Assembly (NCBI GenBank): GCA_964486455.1
Contig: CAZAMP010000024.1
Location: 1 to 64,000, forward strand
Direction: 5' to 3'
DNA: 64,000 nt
Source of the DNA: CAZAMP01 sp964486455
GTDB lineage: Bacteria; Eisenbacteria; RBG-16-71-46; CAZAMP01
This document shows, one piece after another, positions 27,912 through 37,800 of this stretch (position 1 is its first letter; each line of letters opens with the position of its first letter). A program made the position numbers and the translations under genes. The notes under the pieces are model-generated. The model had not been told where the DNA came from. It searched no databases and was given only the letters and a program-made list of their open reading frames with translations.

Positions 27912-30380
27912 CTATTGCCCAGGCGCGATGATGTGCAGCTTGTGCGCATCCACCTGAACCCCATCGATGGCGAACCGCGCGAAGTACACTCCGGGCTGGA
28001 TCGAAGACACAGTAGCGGTCACCTCATTCTGCCCCGCGTGCAGCTGAGCGCTGTATGCGCTGCCGACTAGACGTCCTCCTACGTCAAAGATGTCAATATC
28101 GAGCCGGGCCGGGGAGGTGAGCGACACCTGGAACCGCGACGCGCCGATCCGCGCGATCCGAGTGTCGAACTTGGTCACCGCGCGTGCCTTCTCGGGGGGA
28201 GATGGGTAGGCGTGCCAGATGCTCCGTCCATAGGTTCCCGCGTACAACCGACCCGAGCCCGCGTTCATCTCCAATCCTTCGATCGGCACCGCCGGCAGAT
28301 TGTCTTTGAGGGATGACCAGGTCGTGCCGCCGTCCTGCGTCCACCAGATACCGGTCACCCCGCCGGCGAAGATCGTGCCGGGTGTGTTCGGGTGACAGAG
28401 CACGGACAACATGGGTTCCCGCGGAAGATCCGTTCCCACGGGTGTCCACGGGCAAGCCCCGCCAAACCCCTCATCGTACCTGTAGATGTTGCCATCGAGC
28501 ATGTCGTATCCCACGCCGCCACGCGAACCGACCGACACGAACACGTCGCCGATCTCGCCGTACTTCTCCACCGTGATGTCCGACAAGCTGGGGGAGCCCG
28601 GGCCTCCGTTCCAGGGCGCGTTGTCCGTGTAGAGCTTGGTGAACGTGGTCCCAGACGGGAGAATGTCGAAGCGGTATACGTCATTGGTCTGTATTGCGAG
28701 TACGCGTGCGGAACCGGAGTAGTCTACCCACACGTCCGCGGTTTTAAACGTGCCGGAACCGACATCCTCAAGTTCCTCATAGCTGCAGTCCGGCCACACG
28801 CGGTAGAGCTTGCTGCCCTTGAAGATGAGCAACCGACCGACCATGGTCGGGTCTCGCAGGATCACCCCTTTGTTGCCCGATTCACCGGGAAGAAGATTCA
28901 CCATCGTGCGATTGGGCTCGTCCCAGTCGCAGCCGATCTTGATGTGCTCTGTGCTAGCGATGTAGTACACAAGTGTCGCGGGTGTGTCGGTTCCCTCGAC
29001 CAGCCCCTCACAGTCCGGACAGATCTCGGAAAGCTCCAGCTCGTACACGTCACCGCCATCCGGATGCTTCCATCCGACGGATGTCCATCCCCATACACCC
29101 TGGTCTTGCGTACCGTCGAAAATCACGCCCTCCCGTGTGGGGTCGGGATGGGCGGCGATGTCCTTGAATTGCAGGGTGGGGAGTCCCGTGTTCAGGTGCC
29201 TCATCGGAATCGTGCCGCAGTCGGGGTCGTCCCACACGTCGTGCTGATAGACGCCCCCGTCGGTGGCGAGGATGAACTCGTCACCTCGAGGTGCAATGTG
29301 ATGGACGTCCACGTGGTAACCGTCAGCGAGGGTCCACTCACCTTCACAGCCGTACGGGAACAACTTCTGCCAGCTCTCACCCCCATCCCGTGATCGATAT
29401 AGGAACACGTCTCCCAGGTAGAGATAGTCAGGATCCGTTGCGCTCACAGCGAACGAACTGTGTGAGCTGTACGTCGACGATTGACAGAGATCAGAATCCG
29501 GGCAGATATCGCGATCCCATACCCTCGACCAGCTGCCGTCAATCCCGCCCGCGTCGGATCGGGCTACCATCGCGACGCGATCTTTGAATTCAGGCATGAG
29601 GATGGTCGATATCGAGACATACATGACGTCGCTGCTGCCGGAGCTCCACGCAATGTGGCCGGTCCCCCAGTCTTCCGGCAAAACGTAGTCGAGTGACGTG
29701 TCGATGACAGGGACCCAGCTCTGGCCGCTGTCATCGGTGCGATAGAGTCCCCCGGGTTCACTCCCAAGCCTGCTGACGTTGGCGAAGGCGCGCCCCGGGA
29801 ACTCCTGATGGGTGGCAACATCGCTGATCTTATGTAGTGGGATGTCAGCGTGTGGACCATCCCAGGTGAGACCGCCGTCCTCGGACCAGTACAGTCCCTT
29901 GCTGCTCGCCGCGTAGATGCGGTCGGATGATTCATCAACTGCCAGCGCTTCAAAGGTGATGTCGTCGGCGGGATCGAGGGCTAATGCGGGCGTCCAGATT
30001 TGGCCTCGGGCCGTTGAGTACCAGATCCCATCGCCGGGCATCGAATTTGTTCCGGTTGCGATAATGAGCCGGTCCATGTCTCCCAGAACGTTCTGCCTCT
30101 TGCGATAGACGACCGCGCCGATCGAGCCGTCCCGCAAATGCTCCCACGAATCGCCGTCGTCGGTCGATCTCCAGAGTCCGCCGGACGAGTGTCCCGCGTA
30201 GATCGTGCCGGAGTGGTGCGGGTTCACCTCGATCCAGCGGAACCGGCCTGCGCATCCCCCCTCAATTTCGCCGCAGTCCGTCGGGCCGTGGAGTGTCCAG
30301 ATCTGTGCGCTCGCATCCGTCGCGATGACAGCGAGCGCGATGAGTGAAAGCACTCCGAGTACTCGATACCCGTGTCGCAT
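27912..30380 (-). CDS. secreted BNR/sialidase-like propeller protein with divergent sorting domain
   Basis: An 822-residue secreted protein. Signal peptide VLGVLSLIALAVIATDASA, then repeated BNR/VPS10-like Asp-box units: SGGLWRSTDDGDSWEHL, KGLYWSEDGGLTWDG, GLYRTDDSGQSWVPV, FLYRSRDGGESWQKL, GIWWTQDGGTTWSSL. These form a sialidase or xyloglucanase-like propeller fold, but I see no catalytic signature, so enzyme activity is uncertain. The C terminus is a variant sorting-like domain (FQVSLTSPARLDIDIFDVGG, IQPGVYFARFAIDGV, AHKLHI) without NPFNP. GGGAGG stands six bases before the ATG. A 282-base gap with no clear gene separates it from the LVIVD gene. Confidence 0.8.
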   Translation of the reverse strand: MRHGYRVLGVLSLIALAVIATDASAQIWTLHGPTDCGEIEGGCAGRFRWIEVNPHHSGTIYAGHSSGGLWRSTDDGDSWEHLRDGSIGAVVYRKRQNVLGDMDRLIIATGTNSMPGDGIWYSTARGQIWTPALALDPADDITFEALAVDESSDRIYAASSKGLYWSEDGGLTWDGPHADIPLHKISDVATHQEFPGRAFANVSRLGSEPGGLYRTDDSGQSWVPVIDTSLDYVLPEDWGTGHIAWSSGSSDVMYVSISTILMPEFKDRVAMVARSDAGGIDGSWSRVWDRDICPDSDLCQSSTYSSHSSFAVSATDPDYLYLGDVFLYRSRDGGESWQKLFPYGCEGEWTLADGYHVDVHHIAPRGDEFILATDGGVYQHDVWDDPDCGTIPMRHLNTGLPTLQFKDIAAHPDPTREGVIFDGTQDQGVWGWTSVGWKHPDGGDVYELELSEICPDCEGLVEGTDTPATLVYYIASTEHIKIGCDWDEPNRTMVNLLPGESGNKGVILRDPTMVGRLLIFKGSKLYRVWPDCSYEELEDVGSGTFKTADVWVDYSGSARVLAIQTNDVYRFDILPSGTTFTKLYTDNAPWNGGPGSPSLSDITVEKYGEIGDVFVSVGSRGGVGYDMLDGNIYRYDEGFGGACPWTPVGTDLPREPMLSVLCHPNTPGTIFAGGVTGIWWTQDGGTTWSSLKDNLPAVPIEGLEMNAGSGRLYAGTYGRSIWHAYPSPPEKARAVTKFDTRIARIGASRFQVSLTSPARLDIDIFDVGGRLVGSAYSAQLHAGQNEVTATVSSIQPGVYFARFAIDGVQVDAHKLHIIAPGQ

Positions 30381-30590
30381 TGAAACCTCCCGTGTCAGTT
30401 GTGGTGGGGTGGTCCGGATCCCTGAAGAGCAAGGAGCACGCCAGGTGAAGGGCGCGGTGGAGCAGTCACTTGCGGTGATGGAGCGTACGGAGGAGTTCGG
30501 ACGCGGGCTGCGCGCGTTCGGTTGCGAACGATCAGACGTAGAAGCCTATGCCCTCGAGAGTGGATGCGCGCCGTTTCCCCGCCACCGCAT

Positions 30591-30683
30591 CTCTCTGATC
30601 CCGCAGTAGAGCACCGGCACGACGCACAAGGAGAGGGGCGCCGTCAGTATCCCGCCGAACGACGGGATCGCCATCGGCACCAT
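30591..30683 (-). pseudogene. C-terminal remnant of a second CusA-type RND efflux pump
   Basis: On the minus strand 31 codons read MVPMAIPSFGG, ILTAPLSLC, VVPVLYCGIRE. The last transmembrane helix of the intact CusA-like protein at 34836-38729 reads MVPMAIPSFGG, MLMALITVF, VVPVLYCAVKE, so 21 of 31 positions are identical. Upstream similarity stops at the Met; downstream it runs into unrelated sequence. No start or remaining RND sequence is present, so it is a fragment from a duplicated or replaced pump gene. Confidence 0.75.
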
Positions 30684-30857
30684 GCCGAGAAGACAAGCGA
30701 TGTCGTGAAGACCGCCCCTTTCGCTACCGAGAGCGCCGATGCCCAGCCGCCTTCCAGCGGAGGGGTCCCCGCATGGTACAATTGGGAGGTTGTGAAGGGA
30801 GCAGACCGTCTAGGGGGAGTCGCGCCGGTACATCACCGAACGACAACGGGAGATATC

Positions 30858-33707
30858 ATGCAGGATCCGCGGCGACTCTCAGCTCGTAGCAACCGAGGTG
30901 CGCAGGCGCCGGCCCTGACCATGGGACTCCTCGCCCTGCTTGCGCTGGCGGTCGGTTTCTATTCCGCCAGTGCGGCCACCTCCTCCGACCGTGAGTTCCC
31001 CGATGGGATCGTCGGCCACTGGACCTTCGATAGTCCCGACAGTCTCACCCAGGCAACGATCGGCAATGATCTCGTACTCGAGGGTAGCCACACGCCGATC
31101 GAAGGCCCCACTCCCGAAGATGGCGCTGTCAATATCGGAATCGGCAGCTTCTACCGCTGCTTCCATGATATCCCCGCGAACGGCGGTGAGGGCGCCGAGT
31201 GGGTCAACTGCTTCACCATTATCATGGACGTGCGCATCCCCCAGCTTAGCCAGTGGTATTGCTTCTACCAGACAAACTGGAACAACAGCAATGACGGAGA
31301 TTGGTTCATCAATCCCAGTGGCCAAGTGGGGGTTGGCGAAACCGGGTACTCTTCCTATGTCATGGTGCCCGAGGAGTGGTATCGCCTGGCGATCTCGGTA
31401 CACCTCGGCGAGCACTACGACTACTACCTCGATGGCCAGCTGCTGCACAATGGGGGGGCGCAGGTCTTCGAAGGCCGCTTCGCGCTCTATCCGGCCGGCG
31501 ACGCCAATCAAGTACTCTTCTTCGCCGACGAGAATGGGGAGGACGGACCCATCGACGTGGCGATGATCGCGCTCTTCGACCGCGATCTCAGCGCCGAGGA
31601 GTTGGCCGATTTGGGTGGATACGGGCATGAAATCGAGGGCCCGGGGAGCGGCGACTGGCTTACGTACTTGCAGACACCCACACCCACATCGATCTACGCA
31701 TGCTGGCACTCGTCCATGGCAGGCGAACCCATCGTGGAGTACGGGCTCACGGATACGCTGGGTCAAAACGTTTCGGCGAGCACCATCACCTTCGATTCCA
31801 GCACGGTCTGGCACTGGGCCCAGCTCACCGGCCTGGAGCCGAAGACGACCTACTACTACCGCTGCGTCATCGATACGGCCGCCTCGCCGATCCGCGCGTT
31901 TCACACCCAACCCGCGGATGATGACACCAGCACGCATGTGCGTTTCGCGGTCTACGGAGACACCCGGACCGACAGCGCCATGCACACCCAGGTGGTGGAA
32001 GCGATCCGCGACAAGGTGCAGGAACTGTACGGGGAGGATCTGCACGAGCACCTCAACGTGGTGCTCAACGTCGGTGACATCGTGACCACCGGTTCCGTTC
32101 TCTCCCAGTATCAGGATGAGTACTTCACCCCGATCGAGAGCTTATCCGGAGCGGTGCCTTTCATGGTCAGCATTGGCAATCACGAGGGCGAGTCCCCGTA
32201 CTACTACCAGTACATGAAGTACGAGGACGTGGGTGGGGACGAGGGCGAGCTCTACTACTCTTTTCGCATCGGACCGATCTTTTTCGTCGCGCTCAACAGC
32301 AACACACAGGGCGCAACACAACTGAGCTGGTTGGAAGACCAACTCACCGCGGCCGAGGCTGACGAGGGGATCGATTGGGTCTTCATCTTCCTGCATCATC
32401 CCGGGCGCAGCGAAATCTGGCCGGACGGCAACACGGCGTGGGTCCAGGATGACGTGATCCCCACGGTGGCTCAGTACACCAAGGCCGAAGCGCTGATGTA
32501 TGGGCACTCCCACAACTATGAGCGCGGCGCCTGGAAGGAGGGTAACCTTCGGCTGCTGTTGAGCGGAGGGGGCGGCTCGGCTCTGGACCGCTGGGGGATG
32601 TATGGGAACCAGGAAGACTACCGTGAGATTCATCGCGCCCACGATCATTACAACTACACGATCTTCGATGTAGACTGCGCCAATGGCAGCTATACGGCCG
32701 AGACCTACACCCTCGGTCACACGGATCTTCCGCTGTCGAATGAGTTGCTCGAGAGTTTCAGTCGTGTGCACGGCGCGGCGCCACCCCAGCAGCCCGCGGC
32801 GCTCGCTCCGTCGGGTCAGTGGCCATTGCCGGTGACGCTGTGCCCCTCGCCCTTCACCGGCGAGATGCCGGTGATGACTTCGCGGTTTCAGGTGACCGAC
32901 ACGGAGGGGGATTGGTCGGCGCCGATCGTCGACGTGCCACGCGATTGGGAGAACATCTACGGCGACACGGGCCCTCCCGATTACGAGCCGATCGATCTCA
33001 ACGCCGGAATCGACCTGACGCGCGCAGAGGTGCCCGAGGGATCGCTGCAGCTCGGCCAAACCTACTGGTGGCGCGTCTGCTACCGTGACCAGAATCTGCA
33101 GTGGAGCGAGTGGTCTGCGGACGGCGTATTCACCGTAGCCGACATCCCCCCTGCGGTGGATTTCACCGCCGATATCACCGCGGGTGAGGCTCCGCTGGCG
33201 GTGCGTTTCACGGATCTGTCGAGCGGCACCCCCCTAGCGTGGAGTTGGGATCTGGACGGCGATGAGCAGATCGACAGTCAGGATCGCGATCCGGTTTGGA
33301 CCTACGAGGAGGAAGGCACGTACACGGTCAGCCTGACCGCGGACCATGGTGGCGATCCATCCACCGAGACGAAGGCCGGCTACATTGTTGTCACCGGGTC
33401 CAGTGACGCCGGAGCAGTGATCACGTTCCCGCCACACCAGCTTGCCCAAAACCGACCCAACCCGTTCAACCCGCGCACGACGATCGAGTACTCACTCCGA
33501 TGTGACAGCGACGTTGTCCTGGAGATCTACGACGTGCGGGGGCGGCTGATCAGGAGGTTCGTGGAGGGACGACAAAGCCCCGGAACCCATGCCGTCATCT
33601 GGGATGGCCGCGACGCGTGGGGACAGGCGGTCGGATCAGGCGTCTACAACTACCAGCTCAGGTCAGGGGAGGGTCGCCTCACTCGCCAGGCGGTGTATCT
33701 GAGGTGA
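30858..33707 (+). CDS. secreted LamG / purple-acid-phosphatase-like metallophosphoesterase with PKD and sorting domains
   Basis: A 949-residue secreted protein. After a signal peptide (LTMGLLALLALAVGFYSASA) a LamG/concanavalin-like domain spans about 45-250 (GIVGHWTFDSPDS, YRLAISVHLGEHYDYYLDGQ, ELADLGGY). A purple-acid-phosphatase Fn3-like domain follows (about 270-355). The calcineurin-like phosphoesterase (about 355-620) has its metal-binding blocks: FAVYGDTR, LNVGDIV, IGNHE, FLHHPGR, MYGHSHNYERG. Then come an Fn3-like region, a PKD domain (about 760-850: FTADITAGEAPLAVRFTDLS, WSWDLDGD) and the sorting domain (QNRPNPFNPRTTIEYSL, LEIYDVRGRLIRRF, VIWDGRDAWG, VGSGVYNYQL). ATG 30858 has GGGAGA upstream; reading further 5' gives no sensible protein. 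Likely hydrolyses phosphate esters outside the cell. Confidence 0.87.
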   Translation: MQDPRRLSARSNRGAQAPALTMGLLALLALAVGFYSASAATSSDREFPDGIVGHWTFDSPDSLTQATIGNDLVLEGSHTPIEGPTPEDGAVNIGIGSFYRCFHDIPANGGEGAEWVNCFTIIMDVRIPQLSQWYCFYQTNWNNSNDGDWFINPSGQVGVGETGYSSYVMVPEEWYRLAISVHLGEHYDYYLDGQLLHNGGAQVFEGRFALYPAGDANQVLFFADENGEDGPIDVAMIALFDRDLSAEELADLGGYGHEIEGPGSGDWLTYLQTPTPTSIYACWHSSMAGEPIVEYGLTDTLGQNVSASTITFDSSTVWHWAQLTGLEPKTTYYYRCVIDTAASPIRAFHTQPADDDTSTHVRFAVYGDTRTDSAMHTQVVEAIRDKVQELYGEDLHEHLNVVLNVGDIVTTGSVLSQYQDEYFTPIESLSGAVPFMVSIGNHEGESPYYYQYMKYEDVGGDEGELYYSFRIGPIFFVALNSNTQGATQLSWLEDQLTAAEADEGIDWVFIFLHHPGRSEIWPDGNTAWVQDDVIPTVAQYTKAEALMYGHSHNYERGAWKEGNLRLLLSGGGGSALDRWGMYGNQEDYREIHRAHDHYNYTIFDVDCANGSYTAETYTLGHTDLPLSNELLESFSRVHGAAPPQQPAALAPSGQWPLPVTLCPSPFTGEMPVMTSRFQVTDTEGDWSAPIVDVPRDWENIYGDTGPPDYEPIDLNAGIDLTRAEVPEGSLQLGQTYWWRVCYRDQNLQWSEWSADGVFTVADIPPAVDFTADITAGEAPLAVRFTDLSSGTPLAWSWDLDGDEQIDSQDRDPVWTYEEEGTYTVSLTADHGGDPSTETKAGYIVVTGSSDAGAVITFPPHQLAQNRPNPFNPRTTIEYSLRCDSDVVLEIYDVRGRLIRRFVEGRQSPGTHAVIWDGRDAWGQAVGSGVYNYQLRSGEGRLTRQAVYLR

Positions 33708-33752
33708 CGAGCCCGCCGATCCGGTTCGCAGCCGCTGTTCCGATGGACGACT

Positions 33753-33873
33753 TCAAAAGATGACCTTCGCGGATGTCTCGGAGGCATCGCCGAGGTCGGC
33801 TAGCTTGCTGTCAATGACGACGACCGGCACCGAATGCAATCGATACGGTCTCCCCGGTCGGCGTAGGCCCCCT
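33753..33873 (-). pseudogene. possible thioredoxin-like gene fragment
   Basis: On the minus strand a frame reads RLHSVPVVVIDSKLADLGDA before a stop at 33753. HSVPVVVIDGKLA-type strings are common near the cis-Pro of small thioredoxin/glutaredoxin-like proteins of metal-resistance clusters. There is no CxxC part and no start. It sits between a phosphoesterase gene and an esterase gene, not far from another metal-gene remnant. Weak evidence. Confidence 0.22.
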
Positions 33874-33903
33874 GCTACGGCGGGACAGATTCGCTGACCG
33901 GAT

Positions 33904-34608
33904 CTACAGCGATTTGGTCTTCAGCCACTCGGCGATCGCCTCGACCTGCCGTTTCCCGAGCGAGTGCCCGGAGTCGAACCAGCGAAGCTCGACCGGCACG
34001 CCGGCCTCTGCCAGCCCTGCGCGGCTTCGCTCCGCCGCATCGGGATGGACCGAAACGTCCTGCCGGCCATGACACAGCAGCACCTCGAATCTGCTCGCGG
34101 CGGCACGCCTCATCTCGTCGGCAAGGAACTCTGTCTTCACACGCGCGCTCACGATGGCCATGCCGTGGAACAAGCCCGTGTTTCTCACGGCGATCCACGA
34201 TCCACAGTACCCACCCTGAGAGAATCCCATCAGCCAGCGACGGCGCGGCGTCAGTCCCTGCTCGCGCTCGACCGCGCTGATGAGGTCGAGCACGAGCGCC
34301 TCCGTGCGCTGCAGCTCGGTGCGGAAGCGCTCCTGGTCGCCATCGTAGTCATACCAGCTTGCCCCGTTGCGCCCTGCGGAACGTCCCTCGATCGGAAACG
34401 GGGCACGGGGCAGCAGAACGCGGACCGGCTGATCGAGAAGCCCCCGGAGCAAGCGCGCGAAGAAATCCTCGTCCATCCCCTGACCGTGGAGACCGACGAC
34501 GAGAGGCAACGTGGGATCGGCCTCGGGGGCGTCGAGCCGCCAGACAATGGGCGGGTCGCCGGGGTGCTCCCCCCGAATCGTTCCTGGGCGCGTAGCTCTC
34601 CTTGGCAT
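33904..34608 (-). CDS. alpha/beta hydrolase, phospholipase/carboxylesterase family
   Basis: A 234-residue cytoplasmic esterase of the carboxylesterase/phospholipase (YpfH/acyl-protein-thioesterase-like) type. VVGLHGQGMDE gives the oxyanion-hole loop; the nucleophile elbow is GFSQGGYCG; Asp is in LLCHGRQDVSVHPD and His in FDSGHSLGKR, so the triad is complete. Length fits the family. ATG 34608 is preferred over 34671 because CGGAGG lies just upstream. It stands alone on the minus strand downstream of the cus operon with a 227-base gap. Substrate unknown. Confidence 0.85.
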   Translation of the reverse strand: MPRRATRPGTIRGEHPGDPPIVWRLDAPEADPTLPLVVGLHGQGMDEDFFARLLRGLLDQPVRVLLPRAPFPIEGRSAGRNGASWYDYDGDQERFRTELQRTEALVLDLISAVEREQGLTPRRRWLMGFSQGGYCGSWIAVRNTGLFHGMAIVSARVKTEFLADEMRRAAASRFEVLLCHGRQDVSVHPDAAERSRAGLAEAGVPVELRWFDSGHSLGKRQVEAIAEWLKTKSL

Positions 34609-34835
34609 CGGACCTCCGGCGCGAATGAGATTTGTCAGGATCATAGGCCATTTTGACAGTAGCGCGTTCATCCCAAATCAGCTCCACCTATGTCGGTGAA
34701 CCTGATGACAAGTCGCCCGCGGCCGAGAGACGCGTCGCCGTTACGGCAAATGACCGGGCGAAGCGGGTCGTAACGAGGCTCAATGCGTTCCTCGTAGACA
34801 CCGAGGTGGCGTTCGAAGTGTCGTTTGAAGAACCA

Positions 34836-37800
34836 TCACGATCTCGTCGGCCTCAGTCCGCCTTCCTTCACCGCGCAGTAGAGAACCGGCACCACGAACA
34901 CGGTGATTAGCGCCATCAGCATGCCGCCGAACGATGGGATCGCCATCGGCACCATGATGTCGGCGCCGCGGCCGGTGGACGTCAGCACGGGGAGAAGCGC
35001 CAGCATCGTCGTGGCACTCGTCATCAGCGCGGGCCGAATGCGCCGCTTTCCCGCCTCTATCGCGGCGTCGCGGATCTCACGGATCGACGTCGGCTTTCGT
35101 CGCGCGAACGACTGATCGAGATACGTCGCGATGAGCACGCCGTCGTCGGACGCGATCCCGAAGAGGGCGAGGAAGCCCACCCAGACCGCCACGCTGAGGT
35201 TCATCGCGCGCACCTGGAAGAGCTCGCGCATCTCGATGCCGAAGAGCGAGAAGTCCAGGAACCAAGGTTGACCGTAGAGCCAGAGCAGGATGAACCCGCC
35301 CGACCATGCCACCGCGATCCCCGAGAAGACGAGCGACGTCGTGGAGACCGAGTTGAACTGAAAATAGAGGATGAGAAAGATCAGTAGCAGCGAAAGCGGT
35401 AAAATGATCGTGAGTGTCTTCTCCGCGCGCACCTGGTTTTCGTAGCTTCCGGCGAACGAGAAACTCACGCCCGCGGGGATGACGAGCTCACCGCTGTCGA
35501 TCTTCGCGTTGAGATGGTCGCGGGACCGTTCGACGACATCCACCTCGGCGTTGCCCGGTTTCTTGTCGAAGAGCACGTAGCCGGTGAGGAAGGTGTCCTC
35601 GCTTCGGATCATCTGGGGGCCGCGCACATAGCGGATCTCGGAGAGCTGCGTGATCGGAATCTGTGCGCCGCCCGGCGCCGGTACGAGGATGCGCCCCAAC
35701 GACTCGATATTGTCGCGAAGCTCCCGCATGTATCGCACTCGGACTGGGTAACGCTCCCGCCCCTCGACGGTGGTCGTGACGGGACGCCCGCCGACCGCGA
35801 CCTCGATGACGTCCTGGACCTGACGAAGCTTGATCCCATGGCGGGCGATCGCTTCCCGATCGATCTCGATCTCGAGATAGGGCTTCCCGACGATCCGGTC
35901 GGCGAAGACGGTTGCCGGCTCGACCGAAGGGACTTCTTTCAGCAAACGCTCGATCTCGAGACCGACCGCCTCGATGGTTTCCAGGTCAGGACCCTGCACC
36001 TTGACACCCATTGGTGCCCGCATGCCGCTCTGGAGCATGACGATGCGCGTCGAGATCGGCTGGAGCTTCGGCGCCGACGTGGTGCCCGGAATCTGCGCGA
36101 CATCGACGATGGCGTCCCAGATGTCATCCGGCTTCGTGATCCCCACCCAGGCGGTTCGTCCGTCGTTGAGGTCCGGATCGAGCGCCGGGCGCCAGAGGCG
36201 AAACGGTTTGCCGCGCCGGTCGGGGATCAGGCTTCCTGCGGCATCGCGAATGAACGCGCCCTCGACGACGTACGGCTCGCCGTCGCGGGCGAGTACGGGC
36301 GTGCCGTCTTCCGCGCGCGCGTAGTCGGTGCTGTCGGAATCGAATCGAAAACGGAGGCGCTTGCCGTTGCCATCGGTCAGGTACTCCGGTCGGTAGGTGA
36401 TGATCGTCTCGATCATCGACACGGGCGCCGGGTCGAGCGGCGTCTCCGCGCGCCCGAGCTTGCCGACGACAGACTCGACCTCGGGTAGCGCCCCCATGGC
36501 AATGTCCTGTTTCTGCAGGACGTCGAGGACCTCCGCGATGGACGCGTGCGGCATCGTCGTCGGCATGTAGAGATATGAGCCTTCATCGAGCGGCGGCATG
36601 AACTCTTTGCCGAGCCCCGGAAAGGCGTGCGCGAGCGCCGAAACGGGACGGACGCGCGTTACGCTGTTCGGTGCCCACCCGAATACCGCATCGAACCCGA
36701 GCCAGATGAGTAGCCCGAAGAAGACCGCCACGACCGGAAGGGTGAGAAACGCCGCCTTGTGATCGAGGCACCAGCGGAGCGTGCGAGGGTACAGGCGATA
36801 GAGTACGTAGAATAACGTCAGCAGCCCGCCGATGAGGAAGGCGACGAACAGAAAGTTGCCAAGCGCTCCCTTCTCGGGACCGAGCGGAAGCCAGTGCTGT
36901 GAGAGCAGGATGCTGACGACGAGTACGGCGATCATCGTCGCGATCGCGGATGCACGGGACGCCAGGCGCTTCGGGATGCGTGAGCGCGCGAGCGTGTAGA
37001 CACCCACGACGATGTGGATGAGGCCGATCCACCACGACGCGATGCTCCACGCGACGATGCCGCCCGCGATGAGCGCGACTCCCAGCACCCGCCGACCGGC
37101 CGCCCCGCGGGATCGCGACGCGAAGAGAAGCTGCGCGAACGCCGGGATCACGAAGAGCGCGATGATCACCGACGCGAGGAGTGCGAACGTCTTCGTGAAC
37201 GCGAGCGGGCGGAAGAGCTTTCCTTCGGCCGCGACCATGGTGAAGACGGGGAGAAAGCTCACGATCGTCGTCGCCACGGCGGTGAAGACCGCGCTTCCCA
37301 CCTCGCGGGCGCCGCGGAAGACGACCTCCAGCCGGTCCTCGTCCGGCCGCGCGGCTGCGAGATGTTTGAGGATGTTTTCGGTGACGACGATCCCCATGTC
37401 GACGATCGTGCCGATCGCGATCGCGATCCCCGACAGCGCCACCACGTTGGCGTCGACGCCGAACGTCTTCATGGCGATGAAGGACATCAGCACAGCAAGG
37501 GGGAGCACGCTCGAGATCAGGATCGAGCTGCGGAAATGTAGCAGCATGATGAGCACGACGACGATCGTAACGAGGATCTCGTCCGTGAGCGCGGTCTTGA
37601 GCGTTCCCAGCGTCTCGTGAATGAGCTCTGTTCGATCGTAGAATGGAACGATCGTGACTTGGCTCTCGGTACCGTCCGGCAAGGTCTTCTTGGCGAGCCC
37701 GGGGGAGATCTCCTCGACCTTCGCCTTGAGGTTCTTGATGACCTCGAGTGGATTGGAGCCGTATCGAGCGACCACGACGCCGCCGACCGCCTCGGCGCCT

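Noticed and set aside
34653..34910. An 85-codon plus-strand frame between esterase and cusA
   Set aside because: No ribosome site or motif, and its 3' part overlaps the conserved cusA C terminus.
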